From: Nannochloris sp. 'desiccata'
Lineage: Eukaryota; Chlorophyta; Trebouxiophyceae; Chlorellales; Chlorellaceae
DNA: 64,000 nt
Assembly: GCA_019044685.2 (NCBI GenBank)
Contig: JAGTXX020000008.1
Coordinates: 372,001-436,000, forward strand
Reading direction: 5' to 3'
Part shown: positions 35,149 through 44,622 of the stretch, one piece after another
How the letters are laid out: every line of letters starts with the position of its first letter
Position numbering within the stretch: the stretch's first letter is position 1
Notes under the pieces: model-generated
Told to the model about the DNA's origin: nothing
Seen by the model: the letters and a program-made list of their open reading frames with translations, nothing else
The model's database searches: none
Program-made: the position numbers and the translations under genes

Positions 35149-35280
35149 TGTTACGTGTATTTAGTAGCATTAGACCCTGGAGTGGCCCCTGCCCTCTCAC
35201 ACTATATAGCTAAGCTCCAATCCCCTGTTAGATAGTTGAATATATGTAATTATATATTATAATACGTATAACACTCAACA
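35149..35280 (+). repeat. Right LTR of outer retrotransposon
   Basis: 132 bp, matching the left LTR at 22832-22963, followed by target duplication GCTGG (35281-35285). Confidence 0.95.
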
Positions 35281-35285
35281 GCTGG

Positions 35286-35511
35286 CTACCGCCCGGCAAA
35301 TAGAAAGGGAGCGATGCCAATCAAACGATTCTTGGAGGGTGTTGGGTATGCATTGCGTGATAGTGAGGCTGGGAAAGGCGTTAGAGCGACCTTTATCGGC
35401 GGAGAAAGCAGCCAGTGCGGCACCAATGCAGAGTTTGAAGCTGTTTTTGTGCAGGCGGTGGCCAGCTTTGCTTCCGGGAAAGGGTTGCCGGTGCCTATGT
35501 TTGGTGAATAA
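35286..35511 (+). CDS. Tyrosine recombinase YR-1, 3' end
   Basis: The last ~75 residues of YR-1, displaced by the retrotransposon. The codon split at 22831 is completed here, and the frame then runs KRFLEGVGYALRDS, FIGGESSQCGTNAEFEAVF and ends MFGE with TAA at 35509. This tail is also missing from the truncated copy at 1925-2868. The GVGYAL and F-IGGESSQCGTNAE segments have no function I recognise. Confidence 0.8.
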
Positions 35512-35720
35512 TTGCATGCATTTTCTTCTTTCTTTAGATGCCATCGTAGATGTAAAGCTTGTTTATTTTTTATTTTTCAACCTCTTCAAGCCGTTGCCAC
35601 CCTGTGAGGGGGTGACAACGACCGGGGTAGCTCTATGTAGTTGTGGCTTGCATCATCAATATTCCGCATTTTGAGAGTTAGCAGTTGTGTGCTGGAGGAA
35701 ATGGCGCACGGATTGAAAGT

Positions 35721-36089
35721 TTAAGACTGGCTTGTGCTCAGAAGGGCTCGGACAACGTCATCAATGCCGCACTGGCATGCCTCCATCAAAGCGGTCCCTC
35801 CGTCGCTGTTCTTGGCGACGACCTTGGCTCCCGCCGCCAACAACATGTTTGCGATGATTGCGCGATTGTGGTGGGCAGCAAGCATCAATGTAGTTATGCC
35901 ATACGCGTTGGCAGCCTCAGTGTCTGCCCCTTTGCGGAGCAAGAGACCTACTGTGGTTTCGTGCCCACCTACCACCGCCGCCATAAGAGCAGTCGCCCCG
36001 TGCTTATTCCTCAACTCGAGGTTCGCTGGTAGAATGGCTGCTCGGCCTGGGCGAGCGTCGGGCCTGTTGCGGGAAGAGTTACTCATCAT
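35721..36089 (-). CDS. Small ankyrin-repeat protein
   Basis: 122 aa with three ankyrin repeats: LRNKHGATALMAAVVGGHET, ANAYGITTLMLAAHHNRAI and KNSDGGTALMEACQCGIDD, each followed by a LL-x3-GA helix pair. There is no other domain; it probably mediates a protein contact. A TATAAAG box (36117-36123, minus strand) lies 27 nt before the ATG, as in other accessory genes here. The gene lies about 200 bp beyond the end of YR-1 and may belong to the same mobile unit. Confidence 0.75.
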   Translation of the reverse strand: MMSNSSRNRPDARPGRAAILPANLELRNKHGATALMAAVVGGHETTVGLLLRKGADTEAANAYGITTLMLAAHHNRAIIANMLLAAGAKVVAKNSDGGTALMEACQCGIDDVVRALLSTSQS

Positions 36090-36116
36090 CTTGTATGCAG
36101 TAATGAGCTAAGTTAC

Positions 36117-36123
36117 CTTTATA
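36117..36123 (-). promoter_or_regulatory. TATA box of the ankyrin gene
   Basis: TATAAAG on the minus strand, 27 nt before the ATG at 36089. Confidence 0.55.
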
Positions 36124-36231
36124 TCCGCTTTGAGGGCGGAGCACGTTGAGTTCCAGAGTGCCGTCTGCTGCCGTCCTTTGAAACTCGGAGCATAATCAGC
36201 TCCTTAAAGGCGACTAGAGCTGGAGATAGGG

Positions 36232-36357
36232 TCCTAGACGGCATAGACGGCATAGACACCCTATTTGTAATTTAAAAATATACTAAGGATCAATATAGAA
36301 TTCAATATTACTTCTTACTACAAAATGCCGTCCATGCCAACTATGCCGTCTATGCAT
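36232..36357. repeat. Inverted repeat built of TAGACGGCA units
   Basis: TAGACGGCATAGACGGCATA at 36236 is answered by ATGCCGTCCATGCC and CTATGCCGTCTATGC at about 36324-36353, inverted, with about 70 bp of AT-rich sequence between. It has the form of a small MITE or a hairpin. No target duplication identified. Confidence 0.5.
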
Positions 36358-36544
36358 CGATAAACCCCCCGATATCGCCTCTGTTTAGAAGACCCCCCTA
36401 TTTAGCCGTCTTGAGACAGAACTCCAGTCATCCCAGACAATCTCTCGCTTGCGACTGTGAAAAAAAAAACTTATATTGTAAAATAAGGTGCGACGCGTCG
36501 ACGGGTTTTCCATTTGGACACACCTAACCCTCAAGCGTCGTTGA

Positions 36545-37090
36545 CTATTGGTAGACCCCATCCTTTCTTAATTTCTTCGCGATACACTCTGTGCTAGTCC
36601 ACGTAACACCGCGTGCATCCCCGCGCTTCTCACTTTCCAATCCGGTCATTTTCAGGAACTGTTTTTGGAATTCAGGCTTTGATTTCTTGCTCGGTTTGTA
36701 CGGTGAGGACATTCCATTGCTGTCCCACCAGGAGCAATAGGTGGCATACAATGCTTTCTAAGGGTAGAAGGCACCGTCTTTCACGTGCTCCCAGTCACCG
36801 GCCATGGTCAACATTTTTTGTTCGTTGTCCAAAAGGTCGATAACAAATTTCACTTCAGGTGTGAGGGCATGCTCAAGGAGCTCCCTCTTCGCCTGTGTCA
36901 TGGGCAAATGGTTTTTGTCTCCAATAATGCGCGTGTCTCCCTCGTACGACTCCAGATATTTGTAAAAGTGAGCTGCGCTCCCTTCGGCATTCATTTGTGC
37001 AGCGAGGGCCCGAAAGTAGGAGGTGTCTCCGAGCCTGGCAGTGTGGTGGCACAATACTACAAAGTTTTTCAGAAAAATAAAAATTCTTTT
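36545..37090 (-). pseudogene. Relic of a virus-type primase-helicase (SF3/D5, DUF5906-like), C-terminal part
   Basis: The minus strand from about 37090 reads NFVVLCHHTARLGDTSYFRA, then HFYKYLESYEGD, LPMTQAKRELLEHALTPEVK and, after one TAG at 36758, YATYCSWWDSNG and a basic end. This is the order found downstream of the helicase core in D5-type primase-helicases of large DNA viruses, virophages and related transposons. The Walker motifs are not present; the upstream part is lost at a tandem repeat. The single nonsense codon and missing core mark it as dead. Confidence 0.55.
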
Positions 37091-37295
37091 TATCAGCGAC
37101 GGCCAGCTACGGCTGAGCGATGGCAGCTAGCTACTAAAGCTTTCTAAATCTGAAAAACTATTTTTCAAAACCCATTTCCATGTCTGCCACCACACTGCCA
37201 AGTGTGGCAATACTAGAAACTTTTTTCAAAAAATAAAATTTCTTTGATCAGCGACGGCCCAGTATAAGGTAGGGTGGTAGCTATTAAAGCAAAAA
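37045..37295 (+). repeat. Two diverged direct repeats of about 95 bp
   Basis: 37048-37140 and 37205-37292 share an A-rich block, then TCAGCGACGGCC and a GTAGCTATTAAAGC-like end. They are probably fragments of one small repeat at the broken end of the helicase relic. Confidence 0.6.
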
Positions 37296-37920
37296 TATTT
37301 TTGGATGAGAGTCAAAATTAGATGTGCGGGGTTGAAAGTTAATGGCTCGCAATGAGCGGGCCTCGAGAAAGCGGACGCAGGAGTGCGGGCTGGCGGGCTG
37401 GCGGGGAGGGCTCGCAAATAAATAAATAATTATCGTGGTGGAGGCTCGAATTTCAAGCATTTTTTAAACCCCTCAAAACTGCTTAAAATGTCAGCATCTT
37501 TTGAGCATGGCTACAACATATAGCGAGGTGCTTAAATATGTAGAAAACATTTGGATTGCGCACCCATTTAGCGAGCCCGCACCTCGAGCGAGCCTATTCG
37601 AACCACATGCGACCCCGCCGAGCCGGCCCTCTGCGCACCCTTGCGGACCCTCTTTTCCTGCTTAAATTTTATTTTCGCAGAGTGGTATGCTGTGTGCAGT
37701 ACAGAATCAAGATGTACCTACCTAAAAATGAGATATAAGCAGCTTGCCACTCCACAAAGTTTCATATTAAATATTACAAAAAGTGCCTGGCGGAGTCATC
37801 TGCGGGCCCTTTTTGGCGGACTTGCTCGCATCCTCTCAGCGGACCAACCGACCTCTCCGCTCCCCGCTCCCCGCACCGAAGCTCCTCGTTTCTTCTAAAC
37901 ATGCACAGTAACGCAGCTTA
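37296..37920. other. Gene-free stretch with GC-rich islands
   Basis: 37330-37420 (GCGGGCTGGCGGG-like) and 37555-37650 plus 37795-37880 (GAGCCCGCACC-like) carry CGGGC/GCCCG words in both orientations, in otherwise AT-rich DNA. Similar islands occur at 55060-55260, 61255-61375 and 61560-61640. No coding signal. Confidence 0.5.
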
Positions 37921-37940
37921 CACAGGCTAAAAAAAAAGCA

Positions 37941-37947
37941 TATAAAG
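37941..37947 (+). promoter_or_regulatory. TATA box of YR-3
   Basis: GCATATAAAGA-TTTGG context, 27 nt before the ATG at 37975. The same context (GCATATAAAGAATTGG) is at 61438, inside repeat R' copy 2. Confidence 0.55.
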
Positions 37948-37974
37948 ATTTGGAAACTAAACTAACTAAAAATA

Positions 37975-40074
37975 ATGGACTTGCCTACCAACGCCATCTA
38001 GTGCCTCTCACGTCTGTGGCCCATTGCAGATGTTGAAGAGTATCTTGCAAGCTACGACCCCATCGTCCTTTTAGAATACAGTGGACAAGGGGCTGAACCC
38101 ATATCAGAAGAGGACCTGCGGCGCTGTGGCGGTGAGAAGAAGCCCGCCCAAGCGGTTCGAATTTATGACCGTCTGGGAAGGCTTGAAAAAAATACCAAAA
38201 AGAGCTACCAGACCCATTGGAACCACTTCAAAGCTGCGATAGCTGAGCTGAACACACGTCCAGAGTATGAGAGCGAGCCTCTTTCATGCCTCGCCCACCC
38301 GGTGAGCAAAGTTGCCGCCGCCGCCCAGATTGTTGTGGACAGCCTGAAGGGCGACAACCTGAAAGGAAGCACGAGTTCTTTTCAAAATGCGATGATAAAA
38401 CTAAGAGAGTGCCAGCTGGGCATACCGAGACCTGGCAGCTTGAAAGAGGATGCGTGGTTTAGAAGCGCTCTTGAAACCGCAGGCAGGGTCACCGCGGAAA
38501 GAAAGTTCGCCCCGGAGGCCAATTCCTTGCTCGGAACCGAAGAGACAACGACCCTGAAACCCCACGAGTACGAAAATCTTATTGATACTTGCATCCGCTT
38601 TGGCGGAGACAGCACCCGCTCGCGATGGCTTGCTGCAGCGTTCATCAGCTTTGGCTTCAGCAGAGCTTCCCGCTGCAGCGACCTCTGCACGATGAAGTAC
38701 AAAGCAATGTTCACCACGACCCAAGACACAAACCCAGTTCAGCATTGCTTGCTAAACGTTAAAAAAGATGGGAACACAAAGACGAACAAGTATGGCGAGT
38801 TCCGTGGTGCTGCATGCGGTCACCATAAACATGCCCACCTCGACCTGCTGATCTACGATGCCTTGACTCCAGGCAGAGAGGTCGACTTCGGGGACTTGGT
38901 ACTGAATAGGAGGGAGGAATGGCGCACGAGACCACTCTTTCATCAAGATAACACTGTATCTGCTGATGGACTGACGGCGCTCTTCAGCAACCAACTGAGC
39001 AAGGCCGGGCTGCGAAATGTAGTGAACCGCTTGACGCATCTCATGCGCAACACCGCCGCCATTCGGGCAGGTGCCCACACCTCTGTGGACATCGTAGAAC
39101 TGCTCGGAGAGTGGAAGTCAGGCGGTAGTACCTGTGCAAACTCGTACCTAGCAAAAAGCCAGTCGTCGGCGCTGCAAGCACACCTAGCCCTTGCCGGGTT
39201 CAAGGGGTCGTTTGCCCATTACTTGGGGCGTGCGGAGGTGCACGTGCCTGACGCATGGGTCGATGCAGTGATGCCAGGGGTGAGAAAAGCGCTCTTGAAG
39301 CAGCACGAAGGGCTGAAATGCCATGAGAAGGAAATAGGCGCCGAGACCTTCTTACAGTTGTTGTTGTTGTATCTGGGGATGGTATGCTGGCAGAACCTCC
39401 CTCTGAAGTACCACAGATACAAGGACAGCTATACGCTGGCTCATCTAAAGGAGATCAATGGCATCATGCAGACTGCCAAGTACAAAAAGTTTGCTGAGGA
39501 AGTGCTTGACAAGGAGCGGCGGGCAATTGAAAAAATTGAAAACAGAGAGGAAAGCACCCACGATGCTCCCCCCAGAGTCGCTGTGGAGGTCCCCAAGGCC
39601 TCCATCAAGGTCTATGCCAGCCACTTAATTGCATTTGGTGACTGTAGGACCTGCAGCGACCTCTGGAACCTGTGGGAGCGGGAGAGACCGATCATCAACA
39701 GCATTATTCAAAGAGGCGACGCCAAGCAAGCCCATGGCCTAACAATGCAGAAGGGCAGGCTCGAAGCGGTGGTGAGGGTGATTGCGAGGCTTTCTGAGGA
39801 GAGGGGCAACCTGCAGGATGGCATTCAAGCTCTGCAGGGGGTCTTGGAGAAGCTCGACGCCAAGGAGAAGTCACTTGGCGGGAGAGCGGGCATCAGCATT
39901 TCCACGTTCATTGAGGCGCTGCAGGGCGTTGTCAACACCACAGCCATTCAGAAATTTCAGAGTGCCATCAAAGGCAGAACAAAGGTCACCATGCTGGACC
40001 TGAAGAACATGTTGGATGCCCATTGGGAGACGACGACGGGGTGGCCGGCGGTGGAATGGGCTGAGGCTGATTAG
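37975..40074 (+). pseudogene. Tyrosine recombinase YR-3, one nonsense codon near the start
   Basis: From ATG 37975 the frame is open for 700 codons except for TAG at codon 9 (37999-38001). Residues about 60-110 resemble the N-terminal SAM-like helices of tyrosine recombinases (KKSYQTHWNHFKAAIAEL). The catalytic set is visible: Arg in SRASRCSDL (about 38665), Lys-rich strand VKKDGNTKTNK, His and Arg in HLMRNTAA (39037), Trp in GEWKSGG and Tyr in CANSYLAKS. The C-terminal ~200 residues are helical with a possible coiled coil. It is clearly different from YR-1 but has the same plan. Whether a later start or readthrough allows expression is unknown. A Crypton-type element is the most likely origin. 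Confidence 0.65.
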
Positions 40075-40800
40075 GCTGGAGCCTAGTGGCTGCGGCTGCG
40101 CTGCTTATCTTTGGAATGACTTCACCTACCTTTGCTTCACTTCATCTGTTGTCCCAGCTTGCTTGTGCGATGTCTGCCCTTTTGAGGCAGAGGGAGCTAC
40201 TGCCATTGTTTGGCTGGCGACGCTGATCATGGCTGGCGGCTGGATCCCCAAAGCTGCTTTAACAGTGAAAAATGACGATGATGGTCGTTACATGTCGATA
40301 GCAAATCCGCATTGTAAACGCATATAAAGATTAGAGCTCTTATAAATGTCAAGAAGCAGACTGTGATAAAGATCTGATCAGAATCAAGGAATCGCTTTGA
40401 AGTCAAATATCAGCCCTCCTTGTAAAAACAATCCTAGTTATATCTGTGGGAGAGCTATATTTCTGGGATACATATTTCTTCAAACTCCGTTTTGGTTGTC
40501 TGCTCCCACCATCTCCCAGCACAGTATATGAGCCAAAAGTTTCATCTCGGCTCCGAGATGAGATGAAGTTTCGGAAATTTTGGATATTCATATAGTGTAT
40601 CAGTAAGGTTATCGAATTTAAGATTTCCCACACATTTCAGACAGCTTTCATTAGCATAGTTCGCCCTGCTCCTTGCTGATGCAAAATTTCAATTGGGCAA
40701 GCACCTTGAGATTAATTAATTCGACAGGAAAACGAGAAGATAGCGACTTTTGCTCTTGCATATTATCGAATTAAGGTATGCTTACTCTGCCCTGGTCGCA
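40075..40800. other. Intergenic
   Basis: No gene recognised. Another CATATAAAGAT lies near 40322, shortly after YR-3. A GAGATGAGATGAA repeat lies near 40555. Confidence 0.5.
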
Positions 40801-40823
40801 AAACCCTAAACCCTAAACCCTAA
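40801..40823 (+). repeat. Interstitial telomere-like repeat (AAACCCT)3
   Basis: Three tandem AAACCCT units end in AA, 27 nt before the LicD-like ATG. This is the plant/green-algal type telomere unit, and also the form of the plant 'telo box' promoter element. Confidence 0.85.
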
Positions 40824-40850
40824 GCCGCGAGCGGAGCTTCTACTTCTAAG

Positions 40851-41684
40851 ATGATGCTAGATTCGAGCGAGGTGGAAGATCAAGAAAAGCACGCTTCTAA
40901 GCCCTCTAAATCAGATCATCCTCACAAGCAACGGGGCCATCATCACCATCGAGGTCACGAAGAACATCATCAACGCTTTAGAGGTACTACTACTAGTAAG
41001 AGCAATCAGCCGGCCACCAACGCTTGCACGCAGCAGCAGGCCAGCCTTGCAGCTGTGGGTGCTGTTGCCGCGTATGGGGCTCTCCGTGGCAGCATTAAGA
41101 TATTCCATCATGCTAGGCGTGCTATGCTTCGTCAGCTCCTGTTCGATCTTTGCCCCGCTTTACATGAAGGCGGCCACAGGTATTGGCTTGATTTTGGCTC
41201 TCTGTTGGGCGTTCACCGTGACGGTGATCTGATTCTTCATGATAATGACATCGATTTAGCAATTCTGGACCCACAGTGGGATCAACTTCACTCTCACCTC
41301 TCCACTTCCCTCCCTCAATATACTGTCAAGCTTGAGTTCCCCTCTGACGCTGATGGCGAGACAACTTTTCTACGAGTTTATTGCTTACTAGGCTTTGCTG
41401 ACGTGTTTGGCGCATTAGAACTCGAAGATAAACGACTTCTTGTAGACTGTGGACATGGTGAATTGAATTGCATTTCTACAGAGCTGGTTCTACCGACAAA
41501 AAGTATAGAATGGAAGGGGGTAAAAATACAGGTGCCGAGAGATTTGAATGGCGCTTTGCATGCGAGGTATGGTCCGACGTGGCGTGTACCTCGATACATG
41601 GATAAGGGGGCTGATACTGTAGAAGGAAATAAAACATATGCTCGAGTCTTTAGAGCCTTATCGAAATTGGGGATAAGGTTGTGA
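40851..41684 (+). CDS. LicD/fukutin-like nucleotidyltransferase-fold protein
   Basis: 277 aa, single exon. The first ~75 residues are hydrophilic and His-rich. A weakly hydrophobic stretch (LAAVGAVAAYGALRG) could anchor it in a membrane. The LicD signature follows: YWLDFGSLLGVHRDG and LHDNDIDLAIL, with the D-x-D pair that binds metal in phosphocholine or phospho-sugar transferases. The segment IQVPRDLNGALHARYGPTWR is the conserved C-terminal LicD motif. It probably adds a phospho-substituent to glycans in the secretory pathway. The substrate is not known. Confidence 0.75.
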   Translation: MMLDSSEVEDQEKHASKPSKSDHPHKQRGHHHHRGHEEHHQRFRGTTTSKSNQPATNACTQQQASLAAVGAVAAYGALRGSIKIFHHARRAMLRQLLFDLCPALHEGGHRYWLDFGSLLGVHRDGDLILHDNDIDLAILDPQWDQLHSHLSTSLPQYTVKLEFPSDADGETTFLRVYCLLGFADVFGALELEDKRLLVDCGHGELNCISTELVLPTKSIEWKGVKIQVPRDLNGALHARYGPTWRVPRYMDKGADTVEGNKTYARVFRALSKLGIRL

Positions 41685-41772
41685 AGAGATTATTTTTTCA
41701 TTCGAAAAATAATATCAACTGGCCCTAGATAGCTATTCTCTTTATAATAGTAAATAGAAACTTGATACTCTA

Positions 41773-41808
<36 letters not shown>

Positions 41809-42215
41809 GCGTGTTGATCGTATATATTCTCAAGACACCCCATGCATAAAATAAGCTTGAATAATAATAATAAAATAAATGGCAGAAGCCTATACAATTT
41901 TCTTAATCTGTGTAGACGTTGTGCTTTCTTTCTTTCTTTCTGTCTTCACAAACTAGATGCTCCGCTGGGATCCCTACAAATTTTCAATGCCTTGGTTGTG
42001 CTCATATTTGATATGTTAAATCCCCCCTGCTTTTCAACAATAATAATAACAAGAAGAATTCAATGCATATATGCTTGTTGTTTATCTCACGGAATGAGCT
42101 CCTCCCGGAGAGAAGCAACTTACTGAAGATTGACGCAGCATATATTCTATTACATGCTATTGGCTATAACGTAGCATTAGTATAACTGTAAAAACTAAAA
42201 CCTGAAAACGATATT
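41685..42215. other. Intergenic with AAT microsatellites
   Basis: TAA/AAT trinucleotide runs lie at about 41776-41805 and 41860-41877, and a TTTC run near 41927-41942. No gene. Confidence 0.7.
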
Positions 42216-43630
42216 TTAAGAAACAATCTGCAAAGAGCGGGTGAACAAGCTATCCACCACTCTACTCATATTTTCCATTGTATCCAACGCCGCAGGGTAT
42301 ACTTCATCAGCATCTGCATCTTCAAACACATCCAATACACCAGCACGTTGATCTAAAGTACCAGCTAATTTCTTATCCAAGATCATTTGAGATAATTTGT
42401 TCTCGACATTGTCTAAAGGAAGTTTAATGAGTTTGGCCAAATGGGCTACTTCAACCCGAGAATAGGGTTCAATAAGACGCTTAAGATTCTGTTCAAGCAT
42501 CATATCGTACAATGCACTTAAATGCGCGTGTACGACAGCGTCATCCTGTAACTGTACTTTGTAGGTTTCCAAAGTAGATTGGAACTCACCAAGAGATCGA
42601 TCTTGATACGCTTTAGCAACAGCACGGAGAGCATCCACATCAGCACCAGCGTATTTCAATCCTCCTTTAGATGATATGATACCTCCGACATCACCTACTT
42701 CACCAGACATGATCTTGCAGAGAAGCATATATTTTAAGATTGACACAGCACGGCTGTCATCACCAAGATTGCTTAATTGTTCAAAAGCTTCATAGAAGTA
42801 AGAGTATGCAGTCTTGAAATCCTTTTCTTCAGCGTGAAGGGTGCCCGACTGAGTATCGATATCAGCTTGAAGAGAGGGCGCGACGTATACAGCGTTGGCT
42901 GCAGTGCGGGACGCTGTGAGAGCAGCCCGAGATTTTGCCAAATTGAGGACCGCATTGTGAACTTTACTTTCCAACAGATGGATTTCTGTAAGCAAGAGCT
43001 TGTCATCAAGACGTTTCACCTCTGCGAGAAGCTTGGCAATAAGGGTTAAGGCTGCGGGGTAGTCACGAGTAGTGAGGTACAAAGAGGCCAAGCGGAGATC
43101 AATGCGTTGACGTAAGAAGGTTCTCTTCTCAGATGTGGCCCAGGCTGCTTGTTCTTGGCAGACCTCAAGCTGCAAGGGAGAAGAGAAAGAAGATAGGCTT
43201 AGCTTGTTGTTGTTTAATTCACTAAAGCGAGAGAAAGCGGAGTGGCTCTCTTCAAATAAAGAAGAGCGGTGTAGGCAGAACATATATGATGACTACCGAA
43301 GAATAGGCGACTTACCAAGATTTGTGTGCTATCAGGGACTTTGCCTATGCTTTCGATAATGGTACGCACGAGCTTGGCCGTCTTTGCCTTGGGAATAACT
43401 CCAAACCAAGGCCTAAGATCGGTCAGCAATGTTCGCAATCCTGCAGTGTCTTCGTGTTTGACCAGAGCTGCAGCCAGCATGTCCAACGCACTCTCTTTCA
43501 CCTTGAGAGCTTCAGCATCATTGGGATAGGAACCCAGAAGAATCTCCCTGAGCTGAGCTACTGCATTTGCAGGTTGAGTCTCGATCGCTTCAGAAGCAGC
43601 CTGCAGTTTCTGTTGCAGTGCCTCAGCCAT
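42216..43630 (-). CDS. RPN6: 26S proteasome regulatory subunit RPN6 (PSMD11)
   Basis: Two exons (43316-43630, 42216-43169) give 422 aa, the usual length. TPR-like helices contain EKRTFLRQRIDLRLASLYL, VKRLDDKLLLTEIHLLESKV and TASRTAANAVYVAP. TLHAEEKDFKTAYSYFYEAF and LKYMLLCKIMSGE lead into the PCI domain, with RLIEPYSRVEVAHLAKLIKL and LSQMILDKKLAGTLDQ. These are diagnostic of RPN6, which braces the proteasome lid to the base and core. It differs from the related CSN subunits by this C-terminal motif. Confidence 0.95.
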
Positions 43631-43960
43631 GTTTATTAGTATCTATGAAAGGTTGCTATTATGATAATTGGTGGTAATATGCAAATATGCTCTTATTTTT
43701 TAAACAGCAAGGGCAAGTTTGTTGCTGATCGATCAAAAATAGAGAACTTGATGAAGCTTGTCTACCAAATCCACAATCTCTTTAGGCAATATTAATCGAA
43801 TCAGAATCTAAATAATGTCCGGGGATCAGCTGTTCATGTGAGAAATAGGCTGTGCTCTTCCTTCTCATCACTGCTGCCCAAATGGCACTTCAACAACACA
43901 CGTGACCTCTCTTGACAATGATTCTCAAACTCTTTACACATGCTTATTTGCCAAGCATAG
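43631..43960. other. Intergenic
   Basis: Upstream region of RPN6; no other feature recognised. Confidence 0.6.
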
Positions 43961-44592
43961 TCAAAATATAATCTTTAATATCAGCTTTCCGTTTGAAAAT
44001 TTCCCTTCCCCTATTGACTCAACTATCCTGTATTCATGAGAACTGAAAACCGTCGACAACACCGCCGCTACTTCTCCCTTCAAAATTGTAGAGTCTCTAT
44101 CCAGATCAAAGGTGTTTCCTAGGAGTAAACCTGCGGGTAGTAGTAATCCAAAAGCAAATTGTTTAACTGTACCCCAAGCAGATTCGTTGAATTTAATTTC
44201 CGAAGCGATCTTCCCCGCCAGGTTCGGAGAAAGATCAAATCTGAATGATCCAACAATTAAGCAAATAAAGTTAGTAACTAGTAAACGATCTTTTGAAATT
44301 TCATGAAGCAATCTCTAAAGCATCCGAATATACCTTTTATCAAAGAGTTCTGCTGCTTGTTGTCTCTGTTGTTTCGGCAATTTCTCCAGATTAAAGATTT
44401 CGCCGGGTGGCGACTCGAATCCCCAACAATCAGGCCACACCCTAACAATAAGCATAGACATGACTCTCTGTCATCTACTTTAAAAACTGTTCTGCGAAAA
44501 TAACAAAATGAATACGCACCTGTGAAAGAAAACAAATTGCTGTCCCTGCTTCCCACCATCGAACAGATATAATGCTGTTGCCTTGGACACAC
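43961..44592 (-). CDS. Unidentified small multi-exon gene
   Basis: A 3' exon at 43961-44247 (minus) begins after an AG near 44248 and encodes FDLSPNLAGKIASEIKFNES, GTVKQFAFGLLLPAGLLLGN and a C-terminal GKFSNGKLILKIIF. A preceding exon about 44330-44440 in a compatible phase reads ESPPGEIFNLEKLPKQQRQQ. The first exon may start at the ATG at 44578 (MCVQGNSIISVRWWEAG). The exon joins are proposals; the reading phases of the first join are not settled. One hydrophobic stretch could be a membrane segment. It lies divergently from the kinase gene, about 30 bp apart. I do not recognise the family. Confidence 0.35.
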
Positions 44593-44622
44593 ATTTCGTT
44601 TTTAATTTTTTAGTTTTTCAAC

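Larger units (their letters stand above)
22832..35280 (+). mobile_element. Outer Ty3/gypsy retrotransposon (chromovirus type)
   Basis: 132-bp LTRs (22832-22963, 35149-35280) appear identical, start TGTTACG and end CAACA, and are flanked by the 5-bp duplication GCTGG (22827-22831, 35281-35285). The order gag, protease, reverse transcriptase, RNase H, integrase, chromodomain is that of Ty3/gypsy chromoviruses. A second element is inserted in its integrase. Identical LTRs imply a recent insertion. Without the inner element it would be about 5.9 kb. Confidence 0.95.

Noticed and set aside
36758..38001. Reassigned TAG codon (two in-frame TAGs in broken genes)
   Set aside because: APRT ends at TAG where the protein should end, so TAG is an ordinary stop here.
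42216..43630. COP9 signalosome subunit (CSN) identity for the PCI protein
   Set aside because: The EKRTFLRQR, LDDKLLLTEI and LSQMILDKKLAGTLDQ segments and the 422-aa length fit RPN6 rather than CSN2 or CSN4.
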